Positions 33,720-41,749 of a DNA stretch of 42,230 nt are shown here, piece by piece. Position numbers and translations under genes: made by a program. The notes beneath the pieces were generated by a model. That model was given only the letters and a program-made list of their open reading frames with translations, did no database searches and was not told where the DNA came from. The DNA is taken from NCBI RefSeq assembly GCF_028282265.1, contig NZ_JANQIH010000200.1, forward strand, positions 1-42,230, in the 5' to 3' direction. Position 1 is the first letter of the stretch. Every line of letters starts with the position of its first letter. The DNA is from Allomuricauda sp. GTDB taxonomy: Bacteria > Bacteroidota > Bacteroidia > Flavobacteriales > Flavobacteriaceae.

Positions 33720-35698
33720 ATTGTTGGAATATCCAAAATTACTTTGGTCCCCTTGGCATTTCCCGTGTTATCAAATAGGTCTACAATGTGTACATCAAAT
33801 TTGTTCTGGTAGTCCTTGGCAAAATTGGCCAGACGTTCCTTGGTGATGCGAATTCCGACGGATTTTCGTTTTAGGACCCTTTTTTCCTTGTTGGTTTGCG
33901 CCGCGGTTCTTCCAATACCATTGTCTATGACCTCTATGGTGATGTGGTTTTCACCCTTTCTTTTAATGCTAAGATGAACCATTTTTTCACCTTCTTTTGG
34001 CGAAAGACCATGCCACAGAGCATTCTCTAAAAAGGGTTGTAGTGTAAGGGAGGGTACCTTGATTAAATCGGGGTTGACATCTTCATCCATTGAAATCTTA
34101 AAATCTATTTCGTTGGAAAATCGAATGTTCTCAATATTCATATAGAGCTCGACCGTCTCCAGTTCCTCCGCAAGCGTAATTTCCTTGACTGATGATGCCT
34201 CAAGAATTTTACGGATAAACTTTGAAAACTTGTTTAGGTAATGAACTGCATTTTTTTGTTCGTTATTGATGATGTATAGTTTGATGGAATTCAAGGAATT
34301 GAACAAAAAGTGGGGATTCATCTGGCTGCGAAGCATATTCTGCTCCAAAGACAAAACCCTTTTCTCGTTTTTGCTTTGGTATTGTCTGTAAAGAATGTAG
34401 AGAATGGATGAGATTAAGCCCACGATAAGCGCACTTACCAGCAAGGTCGTCTGATTTTTTCTCAGTCGAAGACGAACAATTTCATTTTCCTTGGCCAATA
34501 CCGATATCTGATTGTTCTTCTTTTCTGCTTCATATCGAACAATAATATCGGTCATGTACCTCAGGTTGGTGGCATTTGAAATCTGTTGCTCATACTCATC
34601 TTTGACTTTAAAATGCTCGTAGGCTTCTTTGTAATTACCTTGGGCTATTGCGAAATCGGAGAGCTTTTCATAGCCGTAACGCACATTGCTGGGCATATTG
34701 TGCGTTTGGGCCATTTCAATCCCTTCCGTGATGAATTCTTCCGCCCTATCAAAATTACCTAATTCGGTATGGGCCCACCCTGTGTTGATGAATACAGCTG
34801 AGGTAATAAAAAAATCACCAAGAGATTGTGATAGCTCATGTAATGGTTCCAACAATACCAGAGCTGCATGCGGCATGTCTTGCTTCAAATAGACCTGGGC
34901 CAGACTATTCTTGCAAATAACCCTTCCCATATCCGAATTGATTTCCTCATTGTAGGCCAAGGATTTACGATAATTTTCAAGCGCTCCCTCGAGATCGCTC
35001 TTTTGTTCCAAACAATCCCCTATGTTTTGATGGTTAATGGCCAATCCCAATTTGTTGTCCAGTTCATCCTCAAGTTTTAGGGCCCTTTTGAACTGTGTGA
35101 TTGCTAGGTCGTACTGGCCCAGAGTTTGATATAGGTTGCCGATACAGTTGAGGGAAACGTTTATGCTTCGCTTTATATGATGTGATGGATTTTCTACCTG
35201 TTCGGCAAGTTCCAAAGCCCTCTGGTTATAGTCCAACGCAGTTTTTATGGCATCTGTCCTTCTATAAACAACCCCCAACATATTTAGACTAAGAACTTTA
35301 AACTCAGTATTGTTTATTCTTTCTGAAATCTGCAACGCTTCCTGATGTAAGTCTGAAGCTTTTTTAAACTGGGAGACGTTCCTATATTTTGTTCCTATTT
35401 GATTTAAACCATAGGCTAGGCCTTCTGGATAATTCTCTTTGCGACATTGGTCAACAAAATATCGCAAGAGTGAAGTATCCCTTTTTTCCCTTTTTAACTC
35501 AGTATCAAGTGTGAGGTAAGTCCGAGCCCTGCGTTCAACTAGCTTTTCTACTTTTTCCTTAAAGTCTTGAGGTATTTTTTGGGCATGGAGATATCCTGTT
35601 GTGTACAGGAAGAACTGTGACACAAGAAGCATGGTCCGAAGACCCTTCAATGGACTTTTAGAAATCAACAAAAGCGCAAACACTATTTTTCTCAACAA
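33716..35698 (-). CDS. TPR-containing LytS-type sensor histidine kinase
   Basis: A protein of up to 660 residues: signal/anchor sequence, about eight TPR repeats over residues 60-395 (for example AIKTALDYNQRALELAEQV, QYDLAITQFKRALKLEDEL), a coiled segment, one transmembrane helix at about 418-438, then the His_kinase domain with His463 in RSQMNPHFLFNSLNS and an HATPase module (LTLQPFLENALWHGL, VIDNGIGR). The reported start is a TTG at 35698, one base after the regulator stop; an ATG at 35632 gives a shorter signal peptide and may be the true start. It pairs with the LytTR regulator immediately upstream in one operon. The TPRs probably receive the signal in the periplasm. Confidence 0.93.
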   Translation of the reverse strand: MLRKIVFALLLISKSPLKGLRTMLLVSQFFLYTTGYLHAQKIPQDFKEKVEKLVERRARTYLTLDTELKREKRDTSLLRYFVDQCRKENYPEGLAYGLNQIGTKYRNVSQFKKASDLHQEALQISERINNTEFKVLSLNMLGVVYRRTDAIKTALDYNQRALELAEQVENPSHHIKRSINVSLNCIGNLYQTLGQYDLAITQFKRALKLEDELDNKLGLAINHQNIGDCLEQKSDLEGALENYRKSLAYNEEINSDMGRVICKNSLAQVYLKQDMPHAALVLLEPLHELSQSLGDFFITSAVFINTGWAHTELGNFDRAEEFITEGIEMAQTHNMPSNVRYGYEKLSDFAIAQGNYKEAYEHFKVKDEYEQQISNATNLRYMTDIIVRYEAEKKNNQISVLAKENEIVRLRLRKNQTTLLVSALIVGLISSILYILYRQYQSKNEKRVLSLEQNMLRSQMNPHFLFNSLNSIKLYIINNEQKNAVHYLNKFSKFIRKILEASSVKEITLAEELETVELYMNIENIRFSNEIDFKISMDEDVNPDLIKVPSLTLQPFLENALWHGLSPKEGEKMVHLSIKRKGENHITIEVIDNGIGRTAAQTNKEKRVLKRKSVGIRITKERLANFAKDYQNKFDVHIVDLFDNTGNAKGTKVILDIPTI

Positions 35699-35699
35699 A

Positions 35700-36434
35700 T
35701 TACAGCATATCCAAAAAATCTGATTTTTTTTGCCGTGAGACTGGTATTTTATGGTTCGACTCGAGAACCACGTACCCGTCAGTTTTTATAAATTCCTTTA
35801 TCTTGTTGAGGTTGATAATATAGGAGTTGTGAATTCTGAAAAAGCTTCTTTCCGGTAACAGATTGTTTACTTCTTTTAACTTTTTGGTCAGCAATATTTT
35901 TTGACCGTCACTTAAAAAGATAGTGCTGTAGTTACCATCAGATTCAGCATATAGAATATCGTCACTGTTCAAGAACAACAGTTTACCATCGGTATTTATG
36001 GTAATCTTTTTACTTGGCGACTGTGCGTTGAAGTTCAACAATAATTTCTCCAACTTTTCTGCCGTATAATTCTTTGCATTAAACTTTTTGATTTTGGAGA
36101 TGGTCACTTCAAGGTCGTCCGTATCGATAGGCTTCAAAAGATAGTCAATAGCTTCATTCTTAAGGGCCTGAAGGGCATATTGGTTATATGCCGTGGTAAT
36201 GACTACAGGAAAACTCTTGTTCTTTAAGTTCTTAATAAATTGGAACCCGTCCATAGTTGGCATTTCAATATCTAAAAATAAACAATCCGGAGTATTGCGT
36301 TCCAAATAGTCAAGCGCTTCGTGTGCATCAGTAAAACTGGCAACGATATCCACTTCGTCACTCAGGTTGGTCAGTTCCCAACTGAGGCTTTGGAGTGCTT
36401 TGACTTCATCGTCGACAATAACAGCTTCTAACAT
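35700..36434 (-). CDS. LytTR-family response regulator
   Basis: A 244-residue regulator. The receiver domain (residues 1-120) has the acidic pair in IVDDE, the phosphoacceptor Asp55 in LFLDIEMPTMDG, and the KPID Lys; the LytTR DNA-binding domain (about 140-242) has DILYAESDGNYSTIFLSDG, LPERSFFRIHNSYIINLNKI and VVLESNHKIPVSRQKK. It is the first gene of a pair with the TPR-LytS kinase (no real gap). A minus-strand TAAATTTG (36455-36462) is an exact -7 match 20 bases upstream of the ATG. Confidence 0.95.
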   Translation of the reverse strand: MLEAVIVDDEVKALQSLSWELTNLSDEVDIVASFTDAHEALDYLERNTPDCLFLDIEMPTMDGFQFIKNLKNKSFPVVITTAYNQYALQALKNEAIDYLLKPIDTDDLEVTISKIKKFNAKNYTAEKLEKLLLNFNAQSPSKKITINTDGKLLFLNSDDILYAESDGNYSTIFLSDGQKILLTKKLKEVNNLLPERSFFRIHNSYIINLNKIKEFIKTDGYVVLESNHKIPVSRQKKSDFLDML

Positions 36435-36714
36435 GTACGGGGTTATTATATAATCAAATTTATGATTATTCTGTTTAACGAAGTTAAAATTATGTGTTGA
36501 TGGACATTTTGTGCTTATAGATGGGTCAAAATGCGATATAATGGGTTTTGTAAAACTTTTCTTATGATGTGAGATTCTTTTTCAACAAATTATTGAAACA
36601 AATTAAAAACATCAACCATTTATACAGGTTTGACAACCAATCATACATAAGACTTTAGGGGGGTAATGGTTCTTTTATACTTTAGTTGAGCTAACAACCT
36701 CAACCAAACATGTG
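36435..36714. other. Intergenic region between the LytTR operon and the microprotein ORF
   Basis: About 280 AT-rich bases hold the divergent control region. On the minus strand TAAATTTG (36455-36462) fits the regulator promoter. On the plus strand TACTTTAG (36678-36685, one mismatch to the -7 consensus) precedes the small ORF, next to an inverted repeat GTTGAG/CTCAAC (36685-36704). I see no other gene here. Confidence 0.4.
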
Positions 36715-36834
36715 ATGAGAAAGTGTGTCATCCTGTTCCTTGCTCTTATTATAGCTCTTATTGTGGCTTCAATATTTGAAAAGCAAGATTCAGAGATAGA
36801 AGCTGACTGGAGTGAAATAGTAAGTAATGACTAG
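36715..36834 (+). CDS. Putative 39-residue membrane microprotein
   Basis: An ATG-to-TAG ORF whose product starts MRKC, has one hydrophobic segment (VILFLALIIALIVASIF, about residues 5-21), and ends in an acidic tail (EKQDSEIEADWSEIVSND). The layout, a basic start, one helix and an acidic tail, is that of small bitopic membrane proteins. A near-consensus -7 element lies 30 bases upstream. No homologue is known to me. The structured RNA begins about 35 bases after its stop. It could also be a chance ORF in the RNA leader. Confidence 0.4.
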   Translation: MRKCVILFLALIIALIVASIFEKQDSEIEADWSEIVSND

Positions 36835-36869
36835 TTCCGTTCAGTTGAAACTTTAAACAAAAGTTCTTT

Positions 36870-37046
36870 AAAGACTGCCAAAAAGTACGGCCACGGCAAC
36901 CAACCTCTGTTCAAGAAACTGCTTGCAAAAGTTATCTGTGGCATGGATGTCATCCTAATTTTGCCCTGGGTTTTGGGGGAACTACCTAGGACATGTGATG
37001 GAGACCACCCTGCCTATGAAATGGCCGTACAATTTGGCAGTTTTTT
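36870..37046 (+). ncRNA. ssrS: Structured RNA, candidate 6S RNA of the flavobacterial type
   Basis: The two ends form a long helix: 36870-36882 pairs with 37033-37045 (CTGCCAAA against TTTGGCAG at its core, plus AAAGA against TTTTT with one G-U), then a 2x2 A/A internal loop, then GTACGGCCA (36885-36893) against TGGCCGTAC (37022-37030). That is 22 pairs over 24 positions enclosing about 128 bases. Inside, CCTGGGT/ACCTAGG (36965-36971/36984-36990) forms an apical hairpin, with large unpaired flanks. The G-U pair and the T run directly after the 3' arm (37041-37046) indicate the plus strand. Length near 177 bases, a long closing stem, a central bubble and an apical arm are the 6S RNA architecture; Rfam has a separate 6S-Flavo family. 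The family assignment is inference; the helix is seen directly. Exact ends unknown. Confidence 0.6.
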
Positions 37047-37080
37047 GTTTTATATACCAAAGTAATTTTCATAAGGTAAT

Positions 37081-37124
37081 AAGACCAAAAAGTATAGATT
37101 TCTATACTGTTTGGTCTTTTTTTT
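37081..37124 (+). terminator. Strong rho-independent terminator
   Basis: AAGACCAAA (37081-37089) pairs with TTTGGTCTT (37110-37118) and GTATAG (37092-37097) with CTATAC (37102-37107), followed by eight T residues. It points in the plus direction and ends a transcript that contains the structured RNA and possibly the microprotein ORF. Confidence 0.85.
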
Positions 37125-37340
37125 ATTGTTGAACGAGGGGTAAAAAAAATGAGTGTTTCGTCTTTTTCAAAAAGCTAGTGAATATCACTTGCGAACCTAG
37201 ATTTCAACAAGTTGTGTTAAAAACTTTGAATTGTATTAGGTAAAACAAACTTTACATTCTAATAACAATTTTCAATCTTTGTTAGCCCTATTCGCAGGGA
37301 AATTCACTTCCAATTTTTAACTGTATATAACTGAATTATT
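37125..37340 (+). promoter_or_regulatory. Upstream region of nrdB
   Basis: About 216 AT-rich bases between the terminator and nrdB. AATCTTTG (37274-37281) is one mismatch from the -7 consensus and lies 59 bases before the ATG; no convincing -33 partner was found. I saw no NrdR-like box or cobalamin riboswitch hallmark. Confidence 0.3.
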
Positions 37341-38327
37341 ATGTCCGAAGCCGTTGAGCCCATTTTGAAAGAAAATAAAGATAGATTTGTCATTTTTCCC
37401 ATCCAGCACCACGATTTGTGGGATTGGTACAAAAAACAAGAAGCTTGTTTTTGGACGGCTGAGGAGATTGATTTGCACCAAGACCTTTCGGATTGGAACA
37501 ACAAGCTGAATGATGATGAACGTTACTTCATAAAGCATATATTGGCATTTTTTGCAGCTTCAGACGGTATTGTGAATGAAAATTTGGCCGAGAACTTTGT
37601 AAACGAAGTGCAATATTCCGAAGCAAAGTTCTTTTACGGATTCCAGATTATGATGGAGAATATCCATTCAGAAACCTACTCCCTTTTAATAGATACTTAC
37701 GTTAAGGACGAAAAGGAAAAAAATACACTTTTCAAAGCGATTGAAAATTTCCCGGCCATTAAGAAAAAGGCAGATTGGGCATTACGATGGATTGAGTCTC
37801 CAAGCTTTGCCGAAAGACTGATTGCGTTCGCCGCGGTGGAAGGAATTTTCTTTTCAGGTGCTTTCTGCTCCATTTTTTGGCTAAAGAAAAGAGGACTAAT
37901 GCCAGGATTGACCTTTTCCAATGAGTTGATTTCAAGAGACGAAGGAATGCACTGTGATTATGCGGTACATCTGCATAACAATCATTTGGTCAATAAAGTT
38001 CCAAAGGAAAGAATCAAAGACATTATTGTTGATGCATTGAATATTGAGCGTGAATTTATTACCGAATCTTTGCCCGTGAGCCTTATCGGTATGAATGCGA
38101 AACTTATGACCCAATACTTGGAGTTCGTGACCGATAGATTATTGGTTGAGCTTCAATGCGAAAAAGTATATAATTCGACCAATCCATTTGATTTCATGGA
38201 TATGATTTCCTTGCAGGGGAAAACCAATTTCTTCGAAAAAAGAGTTTCCGAATACCAAAAAGCAGGTGTTTTGAACAAGGAAAAAGATACAGACGCCCAA
38301 AAAATCAGCTTTGACGCTGACTTCTAA
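37341..38327 (+). CDS. nrdB: Ribonucleoside-diphosphate reductase, small (R2) subunit
   Basis: A 328-residue class Ia R2 protein that houses the diiron/tyrosyl radical cofactor. Visible ligand motifs are the acidic residue in [12 protein letters not shown], the Glu in [12 protein letters not shown], Glu and His in [11 protein letters not shown] with the predicted radical Tyr113, the Glu in [12 protein letters not shown], and Glu/His in [11 protein letters not shown]. The C-terminal tail SFDADF is the R1-binding peptide. The protein is strikingly like eukaryotic RRM2 (for example [20 protein letters not shown]) rather than E. coli NrdB, as is known for a group of bacterial NrdB proteins. nrdA follows after 130 bases containing a terminator. 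Confidence 0.97.
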   Translation: MSEAVEPILKENKDRFVIFPIQHHDLWDWYKKQEACFWTAEEIDLHQDLSDWNNKLNDDERYFIKHILAFFAASDGIVNENLAENFVNEVQYSEAKFFYGFQIMMENIHSETYSLLIDTYVKDEKEKNTLFKAIENFPAIKKKADWALRWIESPSFAERLIAFAAVEGIFFSGAFCSIFWLKKRGLMPGLTFSNELISRDEGMHCDYAVHLHNNHLVNKVPKERIKDIIVDALNIEREFITESLPVSLIGMNAKLMTQYLEFVTDRLLVELQCEKVYNSTNPFDFMDMISLQGKTNFFEKRVSEYQKAGVLNKEKDTDAQKISFDADF

Positions 38328-38344
38328 ATAACCAATCAGATTTG

Positions 38345-38368
38345 CCCTCTAGCCCCAGAGGGTTTTTT
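38345..38368 (+). terminator. Rho-independent terminator between nrdB and nrdA
   Basis: CCCTCT (38345-38350) pairs with AGAGGG (38357-38362) around a six-base loop, followed by six T residues. It lies 17 bases after the nrdB stop and should end or attenuate nrdB transcripts before nrdA. Confidence 0.75.
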
Positions 38369-38457
38369 AGGACCTTGACCAAAAGTGTTGATTTATTAAC
38401 ACGACCGATGCTAGAGGCATTAACCAATTAAGAGTAACACTAAAATAAACGTAGCGC

Positions 38458-40935
38458 ATGTATGTAGTAAAAAGAGATGGAAGAAAAGAGCCGGTGATGT
38501 TCGATAAAATCACCGCCAGGGTAAGAAAACTTTGTTATGGACTTAACGACCTTGTGGACCCGACAAAGGTCGCCATGAGGGTGATTGAAGGACTTTATGA
38601 TGGGGTGACCACATCTGAATTGGATAACCTGGCCGCCGAAATTGCAGCAACCATGACAACGACTCATCCAGACTATGCCAAACTGGCCGCTCGTGTCTCT
38701 GTTTCAAACCTACACAAGAATACCAAGAAATCCTTCTCGGAAACCATGAAGGACCTCTATGAATACATCAACCCTCGCACGGGTAAAAAAGCGCCGTTGC
38801 TTTCAGATGAGGTTTACAAGGTTATTTCTGAGAATGCAGAAAAGTTGGACTCGACCATTATTTATAACCGGGACTTTGGCTACGATTATTTCGGTTTTAA
38901 AACCTTGGAGCGTTCTTACCTTTTAAAGCTGAATGGAAGGATTGCAGAACGGCCCCAGCACATGTTGATGCGGGTTGCCATAGGTATTCATTTGAACGAT
39001 TTGGAATCGGCGATTGAGACCTACGAACTGATGTCCAAAAAGTACTTTACCCACGCCACACCAACCTTGTTCAACTCGGGAACACCAAAACCGCAGATGT
39101 CTTCCTGTTTTTTGCTAACGATGAAAGAAGACAGTATCGATGGTATTTACGATACCCTGAAGCAGACGGCAAAAATCTCCCAGTCCGCCGGCGGAATAGG
39201 ATTATCAATTCATAATGTTAGGGCTACGGGATCATACATAGCGGGAACCAATGGAACCTCCAACGGAATTGTGCCCATGCTTCGGGTGTTTAACGATACA
39301 GCTCGCTACGTAGATCAGGGTGGAGGAAAAAGAAAAGGAAGCTTTGCCATTTATGTGGAACCATGGCATGCCGATATATTCGATTTTCTAGACTTGAAAA
39401 AGAACCATGGGAAAGAGGAAATGCGTGCTCGTGATTTGTTCTATGCCATGTGGATTCCTGATTTGTTCATGAAACGAGTGGAGGCAGATGGTGAATGGAC
39501 CCTAATGTGTCCGAACGAATGCCCTGGACTGTACAATTCCCACAGTGAGGAATTTGAAACCTTATATACCCAATATGAGGCAGAAGGGAAAGGAAGAAAG
39601 ACCATAAAGGCTCGTGAGCTTTGGGAAAAAATATTGGAGTCGCAAATAGAGACAGGTACTCCTTATATGCTTTACAAGGATGCGGCGAACCGAAAGAGCA
39701 ATCAAAAGAATTTAGGAACCATCCGTTCTTCCAATCTCTGTACCGAGATTTTGGAGTACACTTCTCCCGATGAGGTGGCGGTGTGTAATTTGGCTTCCAT
39801 AGCGTTGCCCATGTTCGTTAAAAACGGAAAGTTTGACCACAAAGAACTTTTTAGGGTAACTAAAAGGGTTACCAAAAACTTGAACAGGGTAATCGACCGC
39901 AATTATTATCCAGTTAAGGAGGCTGAAAATTCAAACATGAGACACCGGCCTATTGGGTTGGGCGTTCAAGGTTTGGCGGACACCTTCATCATGCTTCGTT
40001 TACCTTTTACAAGTGATGAGGCAAAACAATTGAATCAAGAAATTTTTGAGACCTTATATTTTGCCGCTGTAACCGCTTCTATGGAGGCGGCGAAGGAAGA
40101 AGGCGCTTATTCCAGTTATGAAGGTTCTCCCATTGCCGATGGTGAGTTCCAACATAACCTTTGGGGGATTAAGGACGAAGAGCTGTCAGGACGATGGGAC
40201 TGGGGCAAATTGAGAAAGGATGTAAAAAAGAATGGCGTGCGTAACTCCCTATTGGTGGCACCAATGCCCACTGCTTCAACATCCCAGATATTGGGTAACA
40301 ACGAATGCTTTGAGCCCTATACTTCCAATATTTATACCCGCAGGGTACTTTCAGGGGAGTTCATTGTGGTGAACAAACATCTGTTGGAGGATTTGGTGAA
40401 ACTGGGTCTGTGGAATGAAAGTTTGAAGCAAGAACTGATGAGAGCCAATGGTTCCATCCAACATATCGATGTAATTCCAGATGAAATCAAAGAACTGTAT
40501 AAAACAGTTTGGGAGCTCAAAATGAAAGATATCATTGACATGAGCAGACAAAGAGGATATTTCATTGACCAAAGCCAGTCCTTGAACCTGTTTATGGAAA
40601 ATGCGAATTACGCCAAGCTTACTTCTATGCACTTCTATGCGTGGAAGAGCGGACTGAAGACTGGAATGTACTACTTAAGGACCAAAGCGGCCGTGGATGC
40701 TATCAAATTCACTTTGGACAACACAAAAAAGAAAGAAGTTCCAGTTAGTATAGCGGCAGAAGCAGAAGTTGCAGCGGCTGCACCTCAGGCGGCTGAAGGT
40801 ATCAAAGTGGAAGCTACACCGGTAACGCAACAGGAAGTAGATATTCAGCCCATGTCTCCTGAAGAAATGAAAGAAATGATTGCGCGCGCTAAAGAAGGTC
40901 AGGCTGATGACGACTGCTTGATGTGCGGCTCATAG
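38458..40935 (+). CDS. nrdA: Ribonucleoside-diphosphate reductase, large (R1) subunit
   Basis: An 825-residue catalytic subunit that makes dNDPs from NDPs. The N-terminal ATP-cone ([20 protein letters not shown], residues 1-90) provides dATP/ATP activity control. The core has the active-site Cys in MSSCFLLTM, the NLCTEI Asn/Cys/Glu set, the [11 protein letters not shown]ys, and the [14 protein letters not shown] loop. The C-terminus ends DDCLMCGS with the redox-active CxxC pair on an Ala/Glu-rich flexible tail. Nearly every block matches eukaryotic RRM1. It appears to have its own promoter region because a terminator separates it from nrdB. Confidence 0.97.
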   Translation: MYVVKRDGRKEPVMFDKITARVRKLCYGLNDLVDPTKVAMRVIEGLYDGVTTSELDNLAAEIAATMTTTHPDYAKLAARVSVSNLHKNTKKSFSETMKDLYEYINPRTGKKAPLLSDEVYKVISENAEKLDSTIIYNRDFGYDYFGFKTLERSYLLKLNGRIAERPQHMLMRVAIGIHLNDLESAIETYELMSKKYFTHATPTLFNSGTPKPQMSSCFLLTMKEDSIDGIYDTLKQTAKISQSAGGIGLSIHNVRATGSYIAGTNGTSNGIVPMLRVFNDTARYVDQGGGKRKGSFAIYVEPWHADIFDFLDLKKNHGKEEMRARDLFYAMWIPDLFMKRVEADGEWTLMCPNECPGLYNSHSEEFETLYTQYEAEGKGRKTIKARELWEKILESQIETGTPYMLYKDAANRKSNQKNLGTIRSSNLCTEILEYTSPDEVAVCNLASIALPMFVKNGKFDHKELFRVTKRVTKNLNRVIDRNYYPVKEAENSNMRHRPIGLGVQGLADTFIMLRLPFTSDEAKQLNQEIFETLYFAAVTASMEAAKEEGAYSSYEGSPIADGEFQHNLWGIKDEELSGRWDWGKLRKDVKKNGVRNSLLVAPMPTASTSQILGNNECFEPYTSNIYTRRVLSGEFIVVNKHLLEDLVKLGLWNESLKQELMRANGSIQHIDVIPDEIKELYKTVWELKMKDIIDMSRQRGYFIDQSQSLNLFMENANYAKLTSMHFYAWKSGLKTGMYYLRTKAAVDAIKFTLDNTKKKEVPVSIAAEAEVAAAAPQAAEGIKVEATPVTQQEVDIQPMSPEEMKEMIARAKEGQADDDCLMCGS

Positions 40936-40982
40936 TTTGTGCTGAACTTATCAGTATGTGATAGTGTTTATTGATTAAGATG

Positions 40983-41021
40983 CCTCGGACGGGTTCACCC
41001 CACCAGAATGAAACGCCGAGG
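40983..41021 (+). repeat. Branched hairpin downstream of nrdA
   Basis: CCTCGG (40983-40988) pairs with CCGAGG (41016-41021), and GGG/CCC (40991-41000) forms a small hairpin inside. A second inverted repeat TTGAATT/AATTCAA (41030-41046) follows. GC-rich compared with its surroundings. It may be a transcript-end structure; I cannot name it. Confidence 0.4.
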
Positions 41022-41048
41022 TGTTTTGTTTGAATTGTCAATTCAACA

Positions 41049-41074
41049 AAAAAAGCCCCAACTGGGGCTTTTTT
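41049..41074. terminator. Bidirectional terminator between nrdA and the oxidoreductase operon
   Basis: A perfect stem AAAAAAGCCCC/GGGGCTTTTTT with loop AACT, giving a T run on both strands. It serves plus-strand nrdA and the minus-strand gluconate dehydrogenase-like unit. Confidence 0.88.
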
Positions 41075-41095
41075 CATGTGTAAATACAATGTATC

Positions 41096-41749
41096 TTACT
41101 GTAAGGACCAAGCCTTTCCTTGAGTCAATGTTTGTGCGTCATCACAAGCAATATATTGCCCCGGTATGGGCAGATAAGCCAAAACCTCTTCACCGACATA
41201 CTCACTGGTCTTATAGGACCAAATGGAAATATCCCGTACAGAATTGGCAAAACTAAAACGGGCAATTTCGTCATCAAGTACCGCACTACCATTCTCCTCA
41301 ATTCCCATAAAATATTCTTGGATGGCCTCCTCATGGGCTTCTTCAACCTCTTTGGTTCTCTTTTTCAAATAAGTGGACAATAACGGGTCTAAATCCTCCT
41401 CCTTTAGCTCAGCAAGGGATTCTTTTTGGGAATCTGCCAAGGCCTTATCAAAAAATTTGCCCATACCCAAGCGTAGAAAATCTTGGTGCTCTTCGGGAAG
41501 AACTTCCTTTGCAAACTGATCGATAAACACGTGTACATTCACTTCAGTGGCAGAGGGAGTATCGGTCTTGGGAAGAATCATGTCAACAAGGGTATGGATT
41601 ACGGTTCCTTCCTCTTTGGAGAAGAAGTCGGGAGTCCAATCCAACACCTTTTTCGAACTACAGCTTTGAACCAAGTTTATCAGGGTGGGAGCCGCTACGG
41701 TATAACCGAAGGCCAGTCCCATATTCTTAAGTGCTTTTCTTCTTTCCAT
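41096..41749 (-). CDS. Gluconate 2-dehydrogenase subunit 3 family protein
   Basis: A 217-residue exported accessory subunit. The N-terminus (MERRKALKNMGLAFGYTVAAP) is Tat-like, with an RRK motif and a hydrophobic stretch ending near a Cys (LVQSC). The body matches the Gluconate_2-dh3 family: FFSKEEGTVIHTLVDMILPKTDTPSA, then VHVFIDQF, and a C-terminal SYKTSEYVGEEVLAYLPIPGQYIAC. It probably escorts the GMC flavoprotein across the membrane and forms a complex with it. Its ATG shares one base with the stop of the GMC gene (TGATG). Confidence 0.93.
   Translation of the reverse strand: MERRKALKNMGLAFGYTVAAPTLINLVQSCSSKKVLDWTPDFFSKEEGTVIHTLVDMILPKTDTPSATEVNVHVFIDQFAKEVLPEEHQDFLRLGMGKFFDKALADSQKESLAELKEEDLDPLLSTYLKKRTKEVEEAHEEAIQEYFMGIEENGSAVLDDEIARFSFANSVRDISIWSYKTSEYVGEEVLAYLPIPGQYIACDDAQTLTQGKAWSLQ

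Noticed and set aside
36836..36844. TCCGTTCAG matches the LytTR half-site consensus near the LytTR operon.
   Set aside because: A single half-site this degenerate occurs about once per kilobase by chance, no second copy lies at the usual spacing, and it is inside the gap before the RNA.
36870..37046. A cobalamin riboswitch upstream of the ribonucleotide reductase genes.
   Set aside because: The GGAGACC string is present, but the rest of the B12 box and the conserved core are missing, and the encoded enzyme is cobalamin-independent class Ia.
36715..37065. The reading frame of the 39-residue ORF stays open after its TAG up to 37065, suggesting a broken gene or stop-codon read-through.
   Set aside because: The downstream part coincides with the structured RNA, whose long helix explains the base pattern better. 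An open run of about 76 codons is not rare by chance.
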